Shown: positions 1 to 8,083, counted from the stretch's first letter. The stretch: 64,000 bases of DNA from Paramagnetospirillum magnetotacticum MS-1 (GCF_000829825.1 NZ_JXSL01000025.1:211183-275182); one strand, 5' to 3'. Notes: generated from the letters alone by a model not told the origin. Translations and numbers: made by a program.

Positions 1-1
1 G

Positions 2-262
2 GGAACCTCGCTGTTCCAGATGATCTTCGTCACCGCCAATGTCACCCTGCTTCAGGCCATGACCACCCATACGGTGGATCTGCCGCTGGCCCTGATCCTG
101 CTGGTCGGCGGAGCGGTGGGAGCGCAGTTCGGCTCTCGCCTGGGCGAGCGTCTGGGCGGCGAGAAGCTGCGTCTGCTGCTGGCCCTGATCGTCCTGGCGG
201 TCTGTGCCGAGATGACCGGGACCCTGGTGGTGCCGCCCGAGGATCCGTTCAGTATCGAGTGA
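2..262 (+). CDS. TauE/SafE (TSUP) family exporter, C-terminal part
   Basis: The reading frame is open from the first bases of the window, so the gene starts upstream and only the last 86 codons are seen. The segment has two hydrophobic stretches separated by a GGAVGAQFGSRLGERL loop. That loop is typical of the last third of TauE/SafE (TSUP) membrane proteins, many of which are linked to export of sulfite or other sulfonate-related anions. The stop codon abuts the stop of the convergent exbD gene with no spacer. A sulfite exporter would fit the SoeABC-like sulfite oxidase genes 7 kb away, but substrate is inference; TSUP proteins also move other substrates. Confidence 0.8.
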   Translation, partial: GTSLFQMIFVTANVTLLQAMTTHTVDLPLALILLVGGAVGAQFGSRLGERLGGEKLRLLLALIVLAVCAEMTGTLVVPPEDPFSIE

Positions 263-679
263 TTATTCCAGGAACTGCTCGGCCCCCACCACGCCCAGTT
301 TGGTGACGCCCTGGTGCTGGGCGGCGGCCATGACGCCCGCCACATGGGCATAGGCCACGGCCTTATGGGGGCGGACATGGATTTCCGGCGGATTGGCGGC
401 GATGGCCGCCTGATGCAGCCTTGCTTCCAGATCGGCGCGGTCGGCGACCTTGTCTCCGTTCCAGGTGATGACGCCCTGGGCGTCGATATCGATGCGCGCC
501 ACTTCGGGCAGAACCGTGGCTTGCGGCGGCGGCCCCTGCGGCATGTCGAGCTTCACCGAATGGGTCTGCAGCGGAATGGTGATGATCAGCATGATCAGGA
601 GGACCAGCATCACGTCGATCAGCGGCGTGGTGTTGATGTCGATCATCACATCGGGGTCTTCGGACGGCTCTTGGAACAT
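263..679 (-). CDS. exbD: ExbD-type biopolymer transport protein (second copy)
   Basis: This 138-residue protein is the stator subunit of the TonB energising motor in the inner membrane. After a short cytoplasmic N-terminus it has one transmembrane helix with the ExbD signature INTTPLIDVMLVLLI, including the membrane Asp needed for proton use. A periplasmic domain ends at GVTKLGVVGAEQFLE. I chose MFQEPSEDP as the start because the ExbD homology begins just after it; the longer frame upstream is the shadow of the neighbouring gene. It lies 13 bases after the first exbD and is the last gene of the operon. The two copies differ clearly in sequence. Confidence 0.92.
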   Translation of the reverse strand: MFQEPSEDPDVMIDINTTPLIDVMLVLLIMLIITIPLQTHSVKLDMPQGPPPQATVLPEVARIDIDAQGVITWNGDKVADRADLEARLHQAAIAANPPEIHVRPHKAVAYAHVAGVMAAAQHQGVTKLGVVGAEQFLE

Positions 680-692
680 GGCGGGCAGGCCC

Positions 693-1124
693 TCAGCGCG
701 GCGGTGGTTCGGTGATGAAGCTGACCTTGGTGATCCCGGCCTTTTGGGCCTCGGCCAGGACGCGCCCCACATGCTCATAGGCCACGTCCTTGTCTCCCCG
801 GATGAGGATTTCCGGCTGGGGCAGCTTGGCGGCGGCGCCGTCCAGGCGGGCGGAAAGGGCGGCCCGGTCGGCCAAGCCGTCCTCGTTCCACCACACACCG
901 CCCGTCCGGTCCACGGCAATGGTGACATTGCCCGGCTGGGTGATGGTGGGCTGGTTGGCTTCCTTGGGCAGTTGCACCGGCACGGTATGGGTCACCACCG
1001 GAATGGTGATGAGGAAGATGATCAGCAGCACCAGCATCACATCCACCAGGGGCGTGGTGTTGATGGCGGCCATCATGCAATCCTCGTCGTCGCCGTCTCC
1101 GGCAGAGCCGAGATGAATGGCCAT
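693..1124 (-). CDS. exbD: ExbD-type biopolymer transport protein (first copy)
   Basis: This 143-residue ExbD-family protein has a 20-residue acidic N-terminus. A single transmembrane helix follows with INTTPLVDVMLVLLIIFLIT, in which the Asp is the expected proton-path residue. The rest is periplasmic and ends in GITKVSFITEPPPR. Its ATG overlaps the exbB stop by one base (TGATG), so the two are translationally coupled. Together with ExbB it should form the proton-driven motor for the TonB encoded just upstream. Having a second exbD directly downstream raises the possibility of mixed ExbD dimers. Confidence 0.93.
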   Translation of the reverse strand: MAIHLGSAGDGDDEDCMMAAINTTPLVDVMLVLLIIFLITIPVVTHTVPVQLPKEANQPTITQPGNVTIAVDRTGGVWWNEDGLADRAALSARLDGAAAKLPQPEILIRGDKDVAYEHVGRVLAEAQKAGITKVSFITEPPPR

Positions 1125-1924
1125 CAGCGCACCACCCGCAGCCCGGAACTACCGCCCGACCCGGCCAGCAGCACGGCATGCAGATCGGCGGCGAAGGACC
1201 GGACCTTCTCGGCCACCAGCTTGTTGCGCCGGACCAGCAGGTTGTAGCCCAGCACGGCGGGCACGGCCACGGCCAGACCGAAGGCGGTCATGATCAGCGC
1301 CTCGCCCACCGGCCCGGCTACCTTGTCGATGGCCGCCTGGCCCGCGATGCCGATGGCGGTCAGCGCGTGATAGATGCCCCACACCGTGCCGAACAGCCCG
1401 ACGAAGGGGGCGGTGGAGCCGACAGTGGCCAACACGGCCAACCCGCCCTGGAGGTCCGAGACGATGTCGCCCACGGCGCGCTGGATGGACATGGTGATCC
1501 AGGTGTTGAGGTCGATCTTCTCGGTCAGCGAGCCATCATGGTGACGGGCCGCATCCATGCCCGAGGATGCCACAAAGCGGAAGGGGCTGTCCTCGGCCAG
1601 GGCGCGGGCGCCGTCGGAGATCGATGCCGCCTTCCAGAACCCGGCTCCCGCCTCCTTGGCGTGGCGCAGCATGCGCGACTGCTCCACCAGCTTGATCACC
1701 AGGATGTACCAGGACGCCATGGACATCAGGGCCAGGATGAGCAGCGTGCCCTTGGACACGAAATCGCCCTGGGCCCACAGCGCTTCCAGGCCGTATGGAT
1801 TGTCAACCACTTGGCGGGCAACGGCATGGCCGTCCTCCAGATGGCCAGCGAGGGCGGGAAGGGCCGACACCAGAACCGGCAAGGCGGCGAGGATGACGCG
1901 GCGCATGGTCTTGTTTCCGATCAT
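1124..1924 (-). CDS. exbB: ExbB/TolQ-family motor protein
   Basis: This 266-residue inner-membrane protein begins MIGNKTMRRVIL and has a cleavable-looking N-terminal hydrophobic segment ending ALPALA. It is followed by the three transmembrane helices of the MotA/TolQ/ExbB family; the conserved core is in residues 150-240 (STAPFVGLFGTVWGIYHAL, GEALIMTAFGLAVAVPAVLGYN). ExbB forms the pentameric channel around ExbD and powers TonB. The start overlaps the tonB stop by ATGA; an in-frame ATG at 1906 is an alternative. A much longer open frame upstream is antisense/shadow coding and was not used. Confidence 0.94.
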   Translation of the reverse strand: MIGNKTMRRVILAALPVLVSALPALAGHLEDGHAVARQVVDNPYGLEALWAQGDFVSKGTLLILALMSMASWYILVIKLVEQSRMLRHAKEAGAGFWKAASISDGARALAEDSPFRFVASSGMDAARHHDGSLTEKIDLNTWITMSIQRAVGDIVSDLQGGLAVLATVGSTAPFVGLFGTVWGIYHALTAIGIAGQAAIDKVAGPVGEALIMTAFGLAVAVPAVLGYNLLVRRNKLVAEKVRSFAADLHAVLLAGSGGSSGLRVVR

Positions 1925-2577
1925 TGAAGTTTCCAGACATAACGGATGCGGGCCCAGGAACGTTCCGGGCGGCCGTCGATGGTGCCGGGCTTGAAGCGGC
2001 ACAGAGCCAGGGCGGCCCGTGCCGCCTCGTCGAGGCGCTCGAAGCCGCTGGAGGCATCCACCAGGCTTTCCAGAACCGCGCCGTCGGATTCGATGAGGAA
2101 TTTCAGCACCACCGCCCCGCTTTCCCCCGCCCGGCGGGCCGATTGGGGATATTGCGGCGGCTGGCACGGGCGGCTCTGGTCGAGGGCAGGGGCCACCTTG
2201 ACCGTCTCGCGAACCGGTTCCGGGCTGGGCGCCACAAGGGCGGCGGGCGGCGGCGGCGCAAGCGGCGCCACATCGGTGGTGGCGGTGATGGCGGCGGGCG
2301 GCGGCGGCGCCTGGGGGCGCAGCCGGGGCGGCGGCACATAGGCGGGCGGCGGCGGCTTGACCACTTTGGGCGGCGGCGGGGGCTGCTCGACCTTGGGCGG
2401 AGTGGGCTTGACCAGTTCGGCGACGATCTTGGTTTCCATCGGTGCGGTCAGGAACTCGACGGCGCAATGGCCCAACCCGTTGGCCAGGGCATAGATGGCG
2501 GCGGCGTGCAAGGCCACCACCCCGGCCAGTCCGGCCAGACGCCTGTTGGAAGAAGGTCTCTGCCGTGCCGCGTGCAT
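1921..2577 (-). CDS. tonB: TonB family energy transducer
   Basis: This is a 218-residue TonB. An N-terminal signal anchor (GLAGVVALHAAAIYALANGL) is followed by a long proline-rich periplasmic spacer with Lys-Pro repeats (VKPTPPKVEQPPPPPKVVKP) at about residues 55-120. The C-terminal TonB domain contains PPQYPQSARRAGESGAVVLK and ends RIRYVWKLQ. It links the ExbB-ExbD motor to outer-membrane receptors, most likely the receptor encoded three kilobases upstream in the same operon. It starts 3 bases after the preceding gene and overlaps exbB by 4 bases. Confidence 0.95.
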   Translation of the reverse strand: MHAARQRPSSNRRLAGLAGVVALHAAAIYALANGLGHCAVEFLTAPMETKIVAELVKPTPPKVEQPPPPPKVVKPPPPAYVPPPRLRPQAPPPPAAITATTDVAPLAPPPPAALVAPSPEPVRETVKVAPALDQSRPCQPPQYPQSARRAGESGAVVLKFLIESDGAVLESLVDASSGFERLDEAARAALALCRFKPGTIDGRPERSWARIRYVWKLQ

Positions 2578-2580
2578 GGA

Positions 2581-3789
2581 CTAATCCAACGCCAGAAGAC
2601 GCCAGCCCTCGGCTCCGGTGACCCAGGACAGGAAGGCGCGCTTGCCGTCGCCGACCAGGATGGGGCGGTCGGAGCTGTCCCTGGTCTGTGCGAGGGGGCG
2701 GGGCGCCGACCATGTGCGGCCGGAATCATCGGAGCTCTGGGCCTGAACCGTGGTGGTTTCGCCGTCGAATTCCTTCCAGGCCATCCACAGGCGTTTCGCC
2801 ACCGCCAGCAGATGGGGGTGCGACACCGCGTTGGCGGCATTTCCCAGCAGGTGAGGTTCGGAAAAGGCGGCGTCCGGCCCGGCTGCGGATGCGAAGAATA
2901 CACCCTTGCGCGCTGTGCCCGCGGTGTACCAGGCCACATGGACGGAGCCATCGGCGGCCACCGCCATGCTTGGTCCCATATGGGGGCAGGCATCGACCCG
3001 CCAATTGTCCTCGGCGACCTTTCTGATGGGGCCGGGATGGTCGCGGTCGGCAAAGACCATCACCGCGTGATCGCGGATATTGGGCTCGAAGATGTGACGC
3101 CACAGGACCACCGGGCGTCCGTCGGGGCTAAGCTCAAGACCGATGCGGCAGCATTCGCAGATATCGGGCAGGGCGACGCCCTCATGGGCGAGGCTTTCGC
3201 CGCCATCGTCGGACCAGGCCAGACCCAGTCCGCCGCCCTTATGGGGGTGACCGGTGGCCTTGGCGGCGGCCGCGCCCCGTTTGTCGATCCAGGCGATGTA
3301 CAGACGGTCGCGCCCATCCACCGCGAGGGCTGGGAACCGCTGGCTGGCGGGGTCCGAGGCCACGGGCTTGGGCGGCAGGAAGGTCTTTGCGCCGTCACGA
3401 GACCGCGCCAGGACCAGGCTGCCGTTATAGGCCTTGTCCCGCGTGGCCCAGGCTACGAAGACGCCGCCCTTGGAATCGGACGCCAAGGCTAGACGGGCAT
3501 CGGCATTGGCGTCGATGGTTTCCCGCGCCTTGTTGAGAGCCTGGGCTGCCTCGAAGCTTTTCCCGCCATCGGAGGAGCGCGCCGCCATCACCCGTCCCCC
3601 CGCCACCCAGCCCAGGACCAAGGTGCCGTCGCCCAGGAAATGAGGCGTGGCCTGAATGGCGCAGGCCAGCCGCGTCTCCTCGGCCGCGCAGCCGGGCGGC
3701 AGGGTCGGGCCATGGCCCTTATGGTCGGCGGCCCAGGCCGATCCGGCGGCAAGGCAGGTGATAATCAGGGTGAGGAAACGGGGCTTCAT
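2581..3789 (-). CDS. Secreted BNR/sialidase-like repeat protein
   Basis: This 402-residue protein has a clear signal peptide (MKPRFLTLIITCLAAGSAWA). The mature part carries repeated Asp-box-like motifs of the sialidase/BNR beta-propeller type (SSDGGKSFE, SRDGAKTFL, SDDGGESLA, SSDDSGRTWS). It also has a CECC cluster (ICECCRIGLEL) and an ACPHMGP segment that could bind a metal. I see no basis to call it a true sialidase; the fold is likely but the activity is unknown. The start has a GGAG ribosome site 11 bases after the receptor stop. Position between a TonB receptor and tonB suggests a role in handling the imported ligand. Confidence 0.75.
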   Translation of the reverse strand: MKPRFLTLIITCLAAGSAWAADHKGHGPTLPPGCAAEETRLACAIQATPHFLGDGTLVLGWVAGGRVMAARSSDGGKSFEAAQALNKARETIDANADARLALASDSKGGVFVAWATRDKAYNGSLVLARSRDGAKTFLPPKPVASDPASQRFPALAVDGRDRLYIAWIDKRGAAAAKATGHPHKGGGLGLAWSDDGGESLAHEGVALPDICECCRIGLELSPDGRPVVLWRHIFEPNIRDHAVMVFADRDHPGPIRKVAEDNWRVDACPHMGPSMAVAADGSVHVAWYTAGTARKGVFFASAAGPDAAFSEPHLLGNAANAVSHPHLLAVAKRLWMAWKEFDGETTTVQAQSSDDSGRTWSAPRPLAQTRDSSDRPILVGDGKRAFLSWVTGAEGWRLLALD

Positions 3790-3800
3790 GGCGGGCGCTC

Positions 3801-6092
3801 CTACAGCTTCAGCTTCAACTCGGCGATGAATGTGCGCTGAGGAAAGGGGTGGAACTCCATGTAACGGCAATCATTGACGTTATCGATGCCCAGGGCGGCT
3901 TCCAGGTTCTCTGAGTGCTTATAGCGGGCGCGCACATCGATCACGAAGAACGAATCGAAAGAGCCATAGACCTTGTTGACGTAGTCGGTGTTGTCCATGG
4001 TGGTGGCCATGCGGTCCTGATAGCGGGCCGCCGTGGTGAAGGCCCATTCGTCGGTGGGACGATAGGTGGCGGCCACCGTGCCGCGCAGCGTGGGAATGTT
4101 GGGTACCCGCTTGCCAACCGTCTGGGTGGCCAAGGCCCAGGCCGGGTTCTTGATGATCTCCGCATCCACATAGGTCAGGCTGCCCGCCAGTTCCAGGCCG
4201 GAAATCACCACATTGTTCTGCTGGGCGGCCAGTTCAATGCCGCGATTCCTGATTTCGAGCACATTGGTGACATAGGTGCTGGTGCCGGTGCCGGTGGTGT
4301 TCACGTTGCTTTGGCTGATCAAGGCGTTGGTCACGTTCTCCTGGAACAGCGAGACGCGGGTCTTGCCCTCGCCCAAGGTGGTCTCCAGGGACAGTTCATA
4401 GCTGTTGGTGCGTTCGGGCTGGAGATTGGGATTGGCGACCGAGGTGCTGACCCCGGTGCCGCCGGTCATGAACAGTTCGGAGACGGTGGGAAAGCGGGTG
4501 GACTTAGCCGCCTGGCCGGTCACCGTCCATTGAGGCACGATCTCCCAGGCCAGGGTGGCCTTGGGGGAGAAGGCGGTGCGGCTGGTGGCCGGGGCATAGG
4601 CGCTGGTATTGCCTGACAGGACATAGCCGTTGAAGGACTCCCAATACTCCCAACGGCCGCCCAGCGTGGCCTTGACGGTGTCGGTCAGTTTCCAGGCGTC
4701 CTGCGCCCACAGGGCATATGTCTGGGTGTCGCCGCGTGAATCCGTGGTCTTGCCGGTGATGGGGGCTTCGGTGCGCCAGTTGGCGGTGGTGTAGGTGGGC
4801 GCCACCAGGATGTAACGGTCGTAATGGGCGCCGAAGCTGGCCTCGTGGGCACCGCCTGGGCCAGTGGGGCGGAAGATGCCCTTCACGTCCGAGGTGGTCC
4901 AGTTGGTGCCGTCCATCTGGGTGTATTTGCCGTTGGTGGTGAAGGTGGTGCCGCCAAGGGTGCCCAGAGGTTGCTTTTGGATATCGCGGTCGAAATGGAC
5001 GTGTGTGACGTTGCCCTCGAAATCCCACATGCCCTTGGTGTCGGATTTCAGCGACAAGGCGTGAGAGGTTTGGACCTGTTCGAGGATGTAATTGGCGGCG
5101 GCGAAGGTGCCGCCGTTATTGGCGCCGGTGGTGTCGGCGGCACCGAAGGTGGAGGCGCCGCTGGCGTCCTTCAGATAGCTCTCCACCCGCGACCGTCCGT
5201 GGTTCTGCCAGAAGCCCAGCGTGTAAGTGGCCTTTATCTCGGGCGTGAAATCATAGGCGAATTTGGCCTTGATGTTCTGCATCTCGGTACGCAGCAAACC
5301 GCCCATGCCCACCACATTGGCCGTGCCGCCTGACTTGCTCACGGCGGCAATGGTGCCGGTGGTGCTGGTCAGGCCAGTGGTGTTGGCGCGTGTCAGAACG
5401 CTGACCGGCTGGGATTCGCTGTTGGTACTGGTGGCGGCGATGAAGACGGACAGATCGCCGATCTTGTGGCCGAAGGTGGCGCTGCTCTGGTCGGTGCGGT
5501 AGGTGTCCTTGGTGTTGTACAGGTTGAAATGCTGCAGCGTTTCGGTCTGCTTGGCGGTGGCTTCCAGCTTGTCGGGCATGCGGGTGGTGATTTGCAGCAC
5601 GCCGCCCATGGAATTGCCCGGATGCTGGGCGGCAAAGGGGCCGTACATCATATCGACCCGTTCCATCTCTTCGGGTGCCACCATGCCCCAGCGTGGGCCA
5701 CCCTTGGAGTTATCATTGGCGATCAGCGCCGTGATGGGGATGTCGTCCACATAGACCATGGAGCGGGCGCTGGAACTATAGCCCCAGGTGCGGGTCATGA
5801 GGACGGCCTGGGTATCGCCGTTGTTGCGTTTGCGCAGGCTGAGGCTGGGCATGTATTTCACCGAATCCTCGGGATCGATGACGTTGACGGTGTCGGCCAT
5901 TTTTTCGCGGGTGATGGATTCAGCCGTGTTGGGAAGCTTGTACTTCTCCATCACGTTGGTCTTTTCCCGGATCACCACTTCGGGCATGTCGGTGGCGTCA
6001 TCGGCGGCCAGGGCGCCGGTGGCCAGAGCGAAAAAGGAATAAAGCGCGGAACCGGCGCCGAGCAGCGCGCGGCGGGAGACCTGGAACGGCAT
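3801..6092 (-). CDS. TonB-dependent outer-membrane receptor
   Basis: This 763-residue receptor has a plug domain at about residues 40-170 (VIDPEDSVKYMPSL near its start, PFAAQHPGNSMGGVLQITTR near its end) and a 22-stranded barrel region. The barrel contains STRFPTVSELF, NPNLQPERTNSYELSLE and a final strand ending FIAELKLKL. The N-terminus reads SRRALLGAGSAL before a hydrophobic stretch and an ALA cleavage site, so it resembles a Tat rather than a plain Sec signal. The ligand is unknown. Neighbours (DUF2946-like protein, Cys-containing BNR protein, own TonB-ExbBD) hint at a metal or metal complex. The copper-receptor OprC signature is not evident. Confidence 0.9.
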   Translation of the reverse strand: MPFQVSRRALLGAGSALYSFFALATGALAADDATDMPEVVIREKTNVMEKYKLPNTAESITREKMADTVNVIDPEDSVKYMPSLSLRKRNNGDTQAVLMTRTWGYSSSARSMVYVDDIPITALIANDNSKGGPRWGMVAPEEMERVDMMYGPFAAQHPGNSMGGVLQITTRMPDKLEATAKQTETLQHFNLYNTKDTYRTDQSSATFGHKIGDLSVFIAATSTNSESQPVSVLTRANTTGLTSTTGTIAAVSKSGGTANVVGMGGLLRTEMQNIKAKFAYDFTPEIKATYTLGFWQNHGRSRVESYLKDASGASTFGAADTTGANNGGTFAAANYILEQVQTSHALSLKSDTKGMWDFEGNVTHVHFDRDIQKQPLGTLGGTTFTTNGKYTQMDGTNWTTSDVKGIFRPTGPGGAHEASFGAHYDRYILVAPTYTTANWRTEAPITGKTTDSRGDTQTYALWAQDAWKLTDTVKATLGGRWEYWESFNGYVLSGNTSAYAPATSRTAFSPKATLAWEIVPQWTVTGQAAKSTRFPTVSELFMTGGTGVSTSVANPNLQPERTNSYELSLETTLGEGKTRVSLFQENVTNALISQSNVNTTGTGTSTYVTNVLEIRNRGIELAAQQNNVVISGLELAGSLTYVDAEIIKNPAWALATQTVGKRVPNIPTLRGTVAATYRPTDEWAFTTAARYQDRMATTMDNTDYVNKVYGSFDSFFVIDVRARYKHSENLEAALGIDNVNDCRYMEFHPFPQRTFIAELKLKL

Positions 6093-6118
6093 AATGAATC
6101 CTCGAAAACCGTGGAATG

Positions 6119-6134
6119 CTCCCCCATGGGGGAG
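6119..6134. repeat. Perfect 16-bp palindrome between two operon genes
   Basis: CTCCCCCATGGGGGAG is a perfect palindrome in the 51-base gap between the DUF2946-like gene and the TonB receptor gene. As RNA it would form a short, very GC-rich hairpin just before the receptor ribosome site. It could be an attenuator, a processing or stability element, or a protein site. No T-run follows on the minus strand, so a simple terminator is unlikely. Confidence 0.5.
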
Positions 6135-6143
6135 TGCAAAGGC

Positions 6144-6560
6144 TCAGACGGTGCGAGGATGGGCGGGAGGAGCGCGCGAGCGGGCAAAGGCCGGACGGGA
6201 ATCCGGCGGCACCTGATCATCAGGGCTGGTGACCGGAAGGGCGGCGGATGCCATGGCCATGGAAAGAGGGGCATCGGCCCCCAACGTGGCCGCATCGCCC
6301 GCCATGGGCAGGCAGAAGATGCAGTGCTTGACCTCGGTCGGGGAGGCCGGAGCAGGATCGCTGGAGGAATCGTGACAGAGCGAGGATTGCAGGTCGGCCC
6401 GTAAAGCCGCCTCTCCGGCCAGGGCGGCCACACCGCCCAGATCCAGCAGCGGCACCGCCATTTGCAGGGCGAAGGCCAGCAGCAGCAGCCGCGCCATACC
6501 GGCCCTTCCGGCCCGTATCGCCCGCAACCAGCCGCTCCGACGCAACACGCCGCCGCTCAT
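6144..6560 (-). CDS. DUF2946-like small protein
   Basis: This 138-residue protein has one strong hydrophobic segment near the N-terminus (GMARLLLLAFALQMAVPLLDL). A middle part holds a CHDSS sequence and a downstream HCIFCLPM motif. A membrane anchor followed by paired Cys/His motifs is the pattern of the DUF2946 family, whose members often sit beside TonB receptors and metal-handling genes. The function of the family is not established. It is the first gene of the TonB operon, 51 bases before the receptor. The extreme N-terminus is uncertain; the Met at residue 22 is an alternative start. Confidence 0.6.
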   Translation of the reverse strand: MSGGVLRRSGWLRAIRAGRAGMARLLLLAFALQMAVPLLDLGGVAALAGEAALRADLQSSLCHDSSSDPAPASPTEVKHCIFCLPMAGDAATLGADAPLSMAMASAALPVTSPDDQVPPDSRPAFARSRAPPAHPRTV

Positions 6561-6659
6561 GACCTCGGCTTCTCCACAAAAATATTAAGATAGGTTAACT
6601 GGTTTAGGCGTCGAATTTTGCAAAGTCAACCCGCTTTCCCGTGTGGAATCAGCGGCTTA

Positions 6660-6684
6660 TATGATGGATATGCTATATATCATA
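6660..6684. promoter_or_regulatory. Imperfect AT-rich inverted repeat (candidate operator)
   Basis: TATGAT (6660-6665) and its exact complement ATCATA (6679-6684) flank an AT-rich centre, giving 9 of 12 matching positions. It lies in the divergent region between the TonB operon and the small ORF at 6878. The sequence is unusually AT-rich for this genome, so promoter or operator function is plausible. It does not match the Fur consensus well. Confidence 0.35.
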
Positions 6685-6701
6685 GTGTTCAATCGTTATA
6701 A

Positions 6702-6715
6702 TTGACGGGGGTCAA
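6702..6715. promoter_or_regulatory. FNR/CRP-superfamily binding box
   Basis: TTGACGGGGGTCAA is a perfect inverted repeat of the form TTGAC-N4-GTCAA. This is the spacing and half-site type of FNR/NNR/DNR-like regulators, which in alphaproteobacteria respond to oxygen or nitric oxide. It sits about 142 bases upstream of the TonB operon start (6560) and 163 bases upstream of the plus-strand ORF at 6878. Which gene it controls cannot be told from sequence alone. Confidence 0.55.
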
Positions 6716-6877
6716 GCCATCAGGCCAAGGGATTCCGACGGCCTTCCCTGAGTGGGAAAACGTGGATTTTCGCTACATGGACTCACAGATTCTTTCCGTT
6801 CGCAGGTGGCGCCTCGTCATTGAGCACCGCAAGATATTGCCTATGGAAATATCACTGGGTGGCGGTAGAGGCAGGGT

Positions 6878-7069
6878 ATGAACGGTTCACTCATCGAGAT
6901 CATCGGCAGCGCCATCGTCGCCGCTCGGCGGCTGGGCCTGGACTGCGCCGAGGAGCGTGACACGGCTCGGGCGGTCCTGCTGGCGCACGATGCCTCCCTC
7001 ACGCCGGGCGTTGCCCGGATTTTGGTGGATCAGCTCTATTCCCAGGCGGCGGGGGACTACGCCGTCTGA
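6878..7069 (+). CDS. Small hypothetical protein
   Basis: This is a 63-residue ORF with a plausible ribosome site (GAGGCAGGGT) just before the ATG. The predicted protein (MNGSLIEIIGSAIVAARRLG...) looks like a compact, mainly helical, soluble protein. It has no motif I recognise. It stands alone, convergent with the SoeC-like gene and sharing a terminator with it. The 300-base region upstream is AT-rich with promoter-like character, which supports it being expressed. Function unknown. Confidence 0.5.
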   Translation: MNGSLIEIIGSAIVAARRLGLDCAEERDTARAVLLAHDASLTPGVARILVDQLYSQAAGDYAV

Positions 7070-7083
7070 TGGTTTTGGGGGAT

Positions 7084-7113
7084 GACCGGAACGCCCGGCG
7101 GGGCATTCCGGTC
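7084..7113. terminator. Hairpin terminator shared by convergent genes
   Basis: The arms at 7084-7096 and 7101-7113 pair at 12 of 13 positions around a 4-base GGCG loop. The stem sits between the stop codons of the plus-strand small ORF and the minus-strand soeC-like gene. T-runs are short on both sides, so termination efficiency is uncertain, but the location fits a bidirectional terminator. Confidence 0.6.
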
Positions 7114-7126
7114 GATTCGTTTCGGA

Positions 7127-8068
7127 TCAGCCTTTGGCCTGATAATAGAGGCTCTGGACGTGGCTTCCCGCCGCGAAGAACACCCAGCGCTCGGCCAGCA
7201 GGCCCACATACTGGCAGACGAAGGCCAGGACCGGCAGCCCGGCCAGCAGCAACGCCGCAGGCGCGATGAAGGCCACCGCCAGGAAGAACACGGACAGCCC
7301 CTTCACCGTTTCGGCGCCGCCAGGGGCTGCGAATTCGATGGTGTTGAACGAACTGCCCATGAAGCCCTGGGTGACCTGGCGGATTTGGGCATGGTGCACG
7401 CCGATGGCGCTTTTCAGGGAAGAGCGCGGCCGGGCGGTCGCGTTCAGCCACATCTGGAACCCGCGGGCTGCCAGGGCCAGCGGGGTGAGCAGGACCGCCG
7501 AGCCGGACATGAAACCGGTCAGCGGGCTGTCTTGCACCTGGGCATAGGCGGTGGCCAGGGTGAAGCCCGAGGCCAATCCCATCAGCAGGTAATTGATGAC
7601 CGTCCAACCCGAGGCCCACTGCCGGATGAACTTCACGCAGGCATAGATCATGCCGGTGCAGACGAACAACGCCAGGGACGCCACGGTGGTGAGCAGGCCC
7701 AGCACCAGAGGCAGATCCATCACCGCGCCATTGCCCAGGCGGATGACCACCGGGGCCCAGCCGAAGGCGTGGATCACGGCATAAAGGAAGGCCAGTCCGC
7801 AGACCACCGGGATCAGGATTACTTCACGCGACAGCCAGGAGGTGCGCCAACGGGTCGCCGCCCGCCATCCCCTTTGGGGATTGGCAAGGTGGAACACCGA
7901 GGCCACCAGCCCCAGACACAGAAGCACCAGGGCAATGGCCCCGCCCAGGGCGAAAAAGCCGCCGCTGGCCCCGCCAGCGTAAAGCTGGCCCAGGGTCAAA
8001 GCGATCAGCAAGCCCTGTCCGGCGCCGATCAGGGTGGTGAGGAAGATGACGGAAAATGCGGGCTTCAT
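7127..8068 (-). CDS. soeC: SoeC-like (DmsC family) membrane anchor subunit
   Basis: This 313-residue integral membrane protein has about eight hydrophobic helices and fits the DmsC anchor family (opening MKPAFSVIFLTTLIGAGQGLLIAL). It would bind menaquinone or ubiquinone and hold the catalytic and iron-sulfur subunits on the cytoplasmic face. It is last in the three-gene operon, 15 bases after the iron-sulfur subunit. Family membership is clear; assignment to sulfite oxidation rests on the catalytic subunit and gene order. Confidence 0.82.
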   Translation of the reverse strand: MKPAFSVIFLTTLIGAGQGLLIALTLGQLYAGGASGGFFALGGAIALVLLCLGLVASVFHLANPQRGWRAATRWRTSWLSREVILIPVVCGLAFLYAVIHAFGWAPVVIRLGNGAVMDLPLVLGLLTTVASLALFVCTGMIYACVKFIRQWASGWTVINYLLMGLASGFTLATAYAQVQDSPLTGFMSGSAVLLTPLALAARGFQMWLNATARPRSSLKSAIGVHHAQIRQVTQGFMGSSFNTIEFAAPGGAETVKGLSVFFLAVAFIAPAALLLAGLPVLAFVCQYVGLLAERWVFFAAGSHVQSLYYQAKG

Positions 8069-8083
8069 GATGATCTCTCCCCC

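Noticed and set aside
1124..2713. 529-codon version of the ExbB gene
   Set aside because: The first half reads through tonB in another frame; the ATGA overlap with tonB and the family N-terminus support the 266-residue form.
1924..3492. Long plus-strand frame of 522 codons opposite tonB and the BNR gene
   Set aside because: It is antisense to genes with clear motifs; long antisense frames are common in DNA this GC-rich. It shows no recognisable domain and is Gly/Arg/His-rich.
3801..6092. Assignment of the receptor as the copper receptor OprC/NosA
   Set aside because: The conserved plug sequence of that group was not found; only general TonB-receptor features are present.
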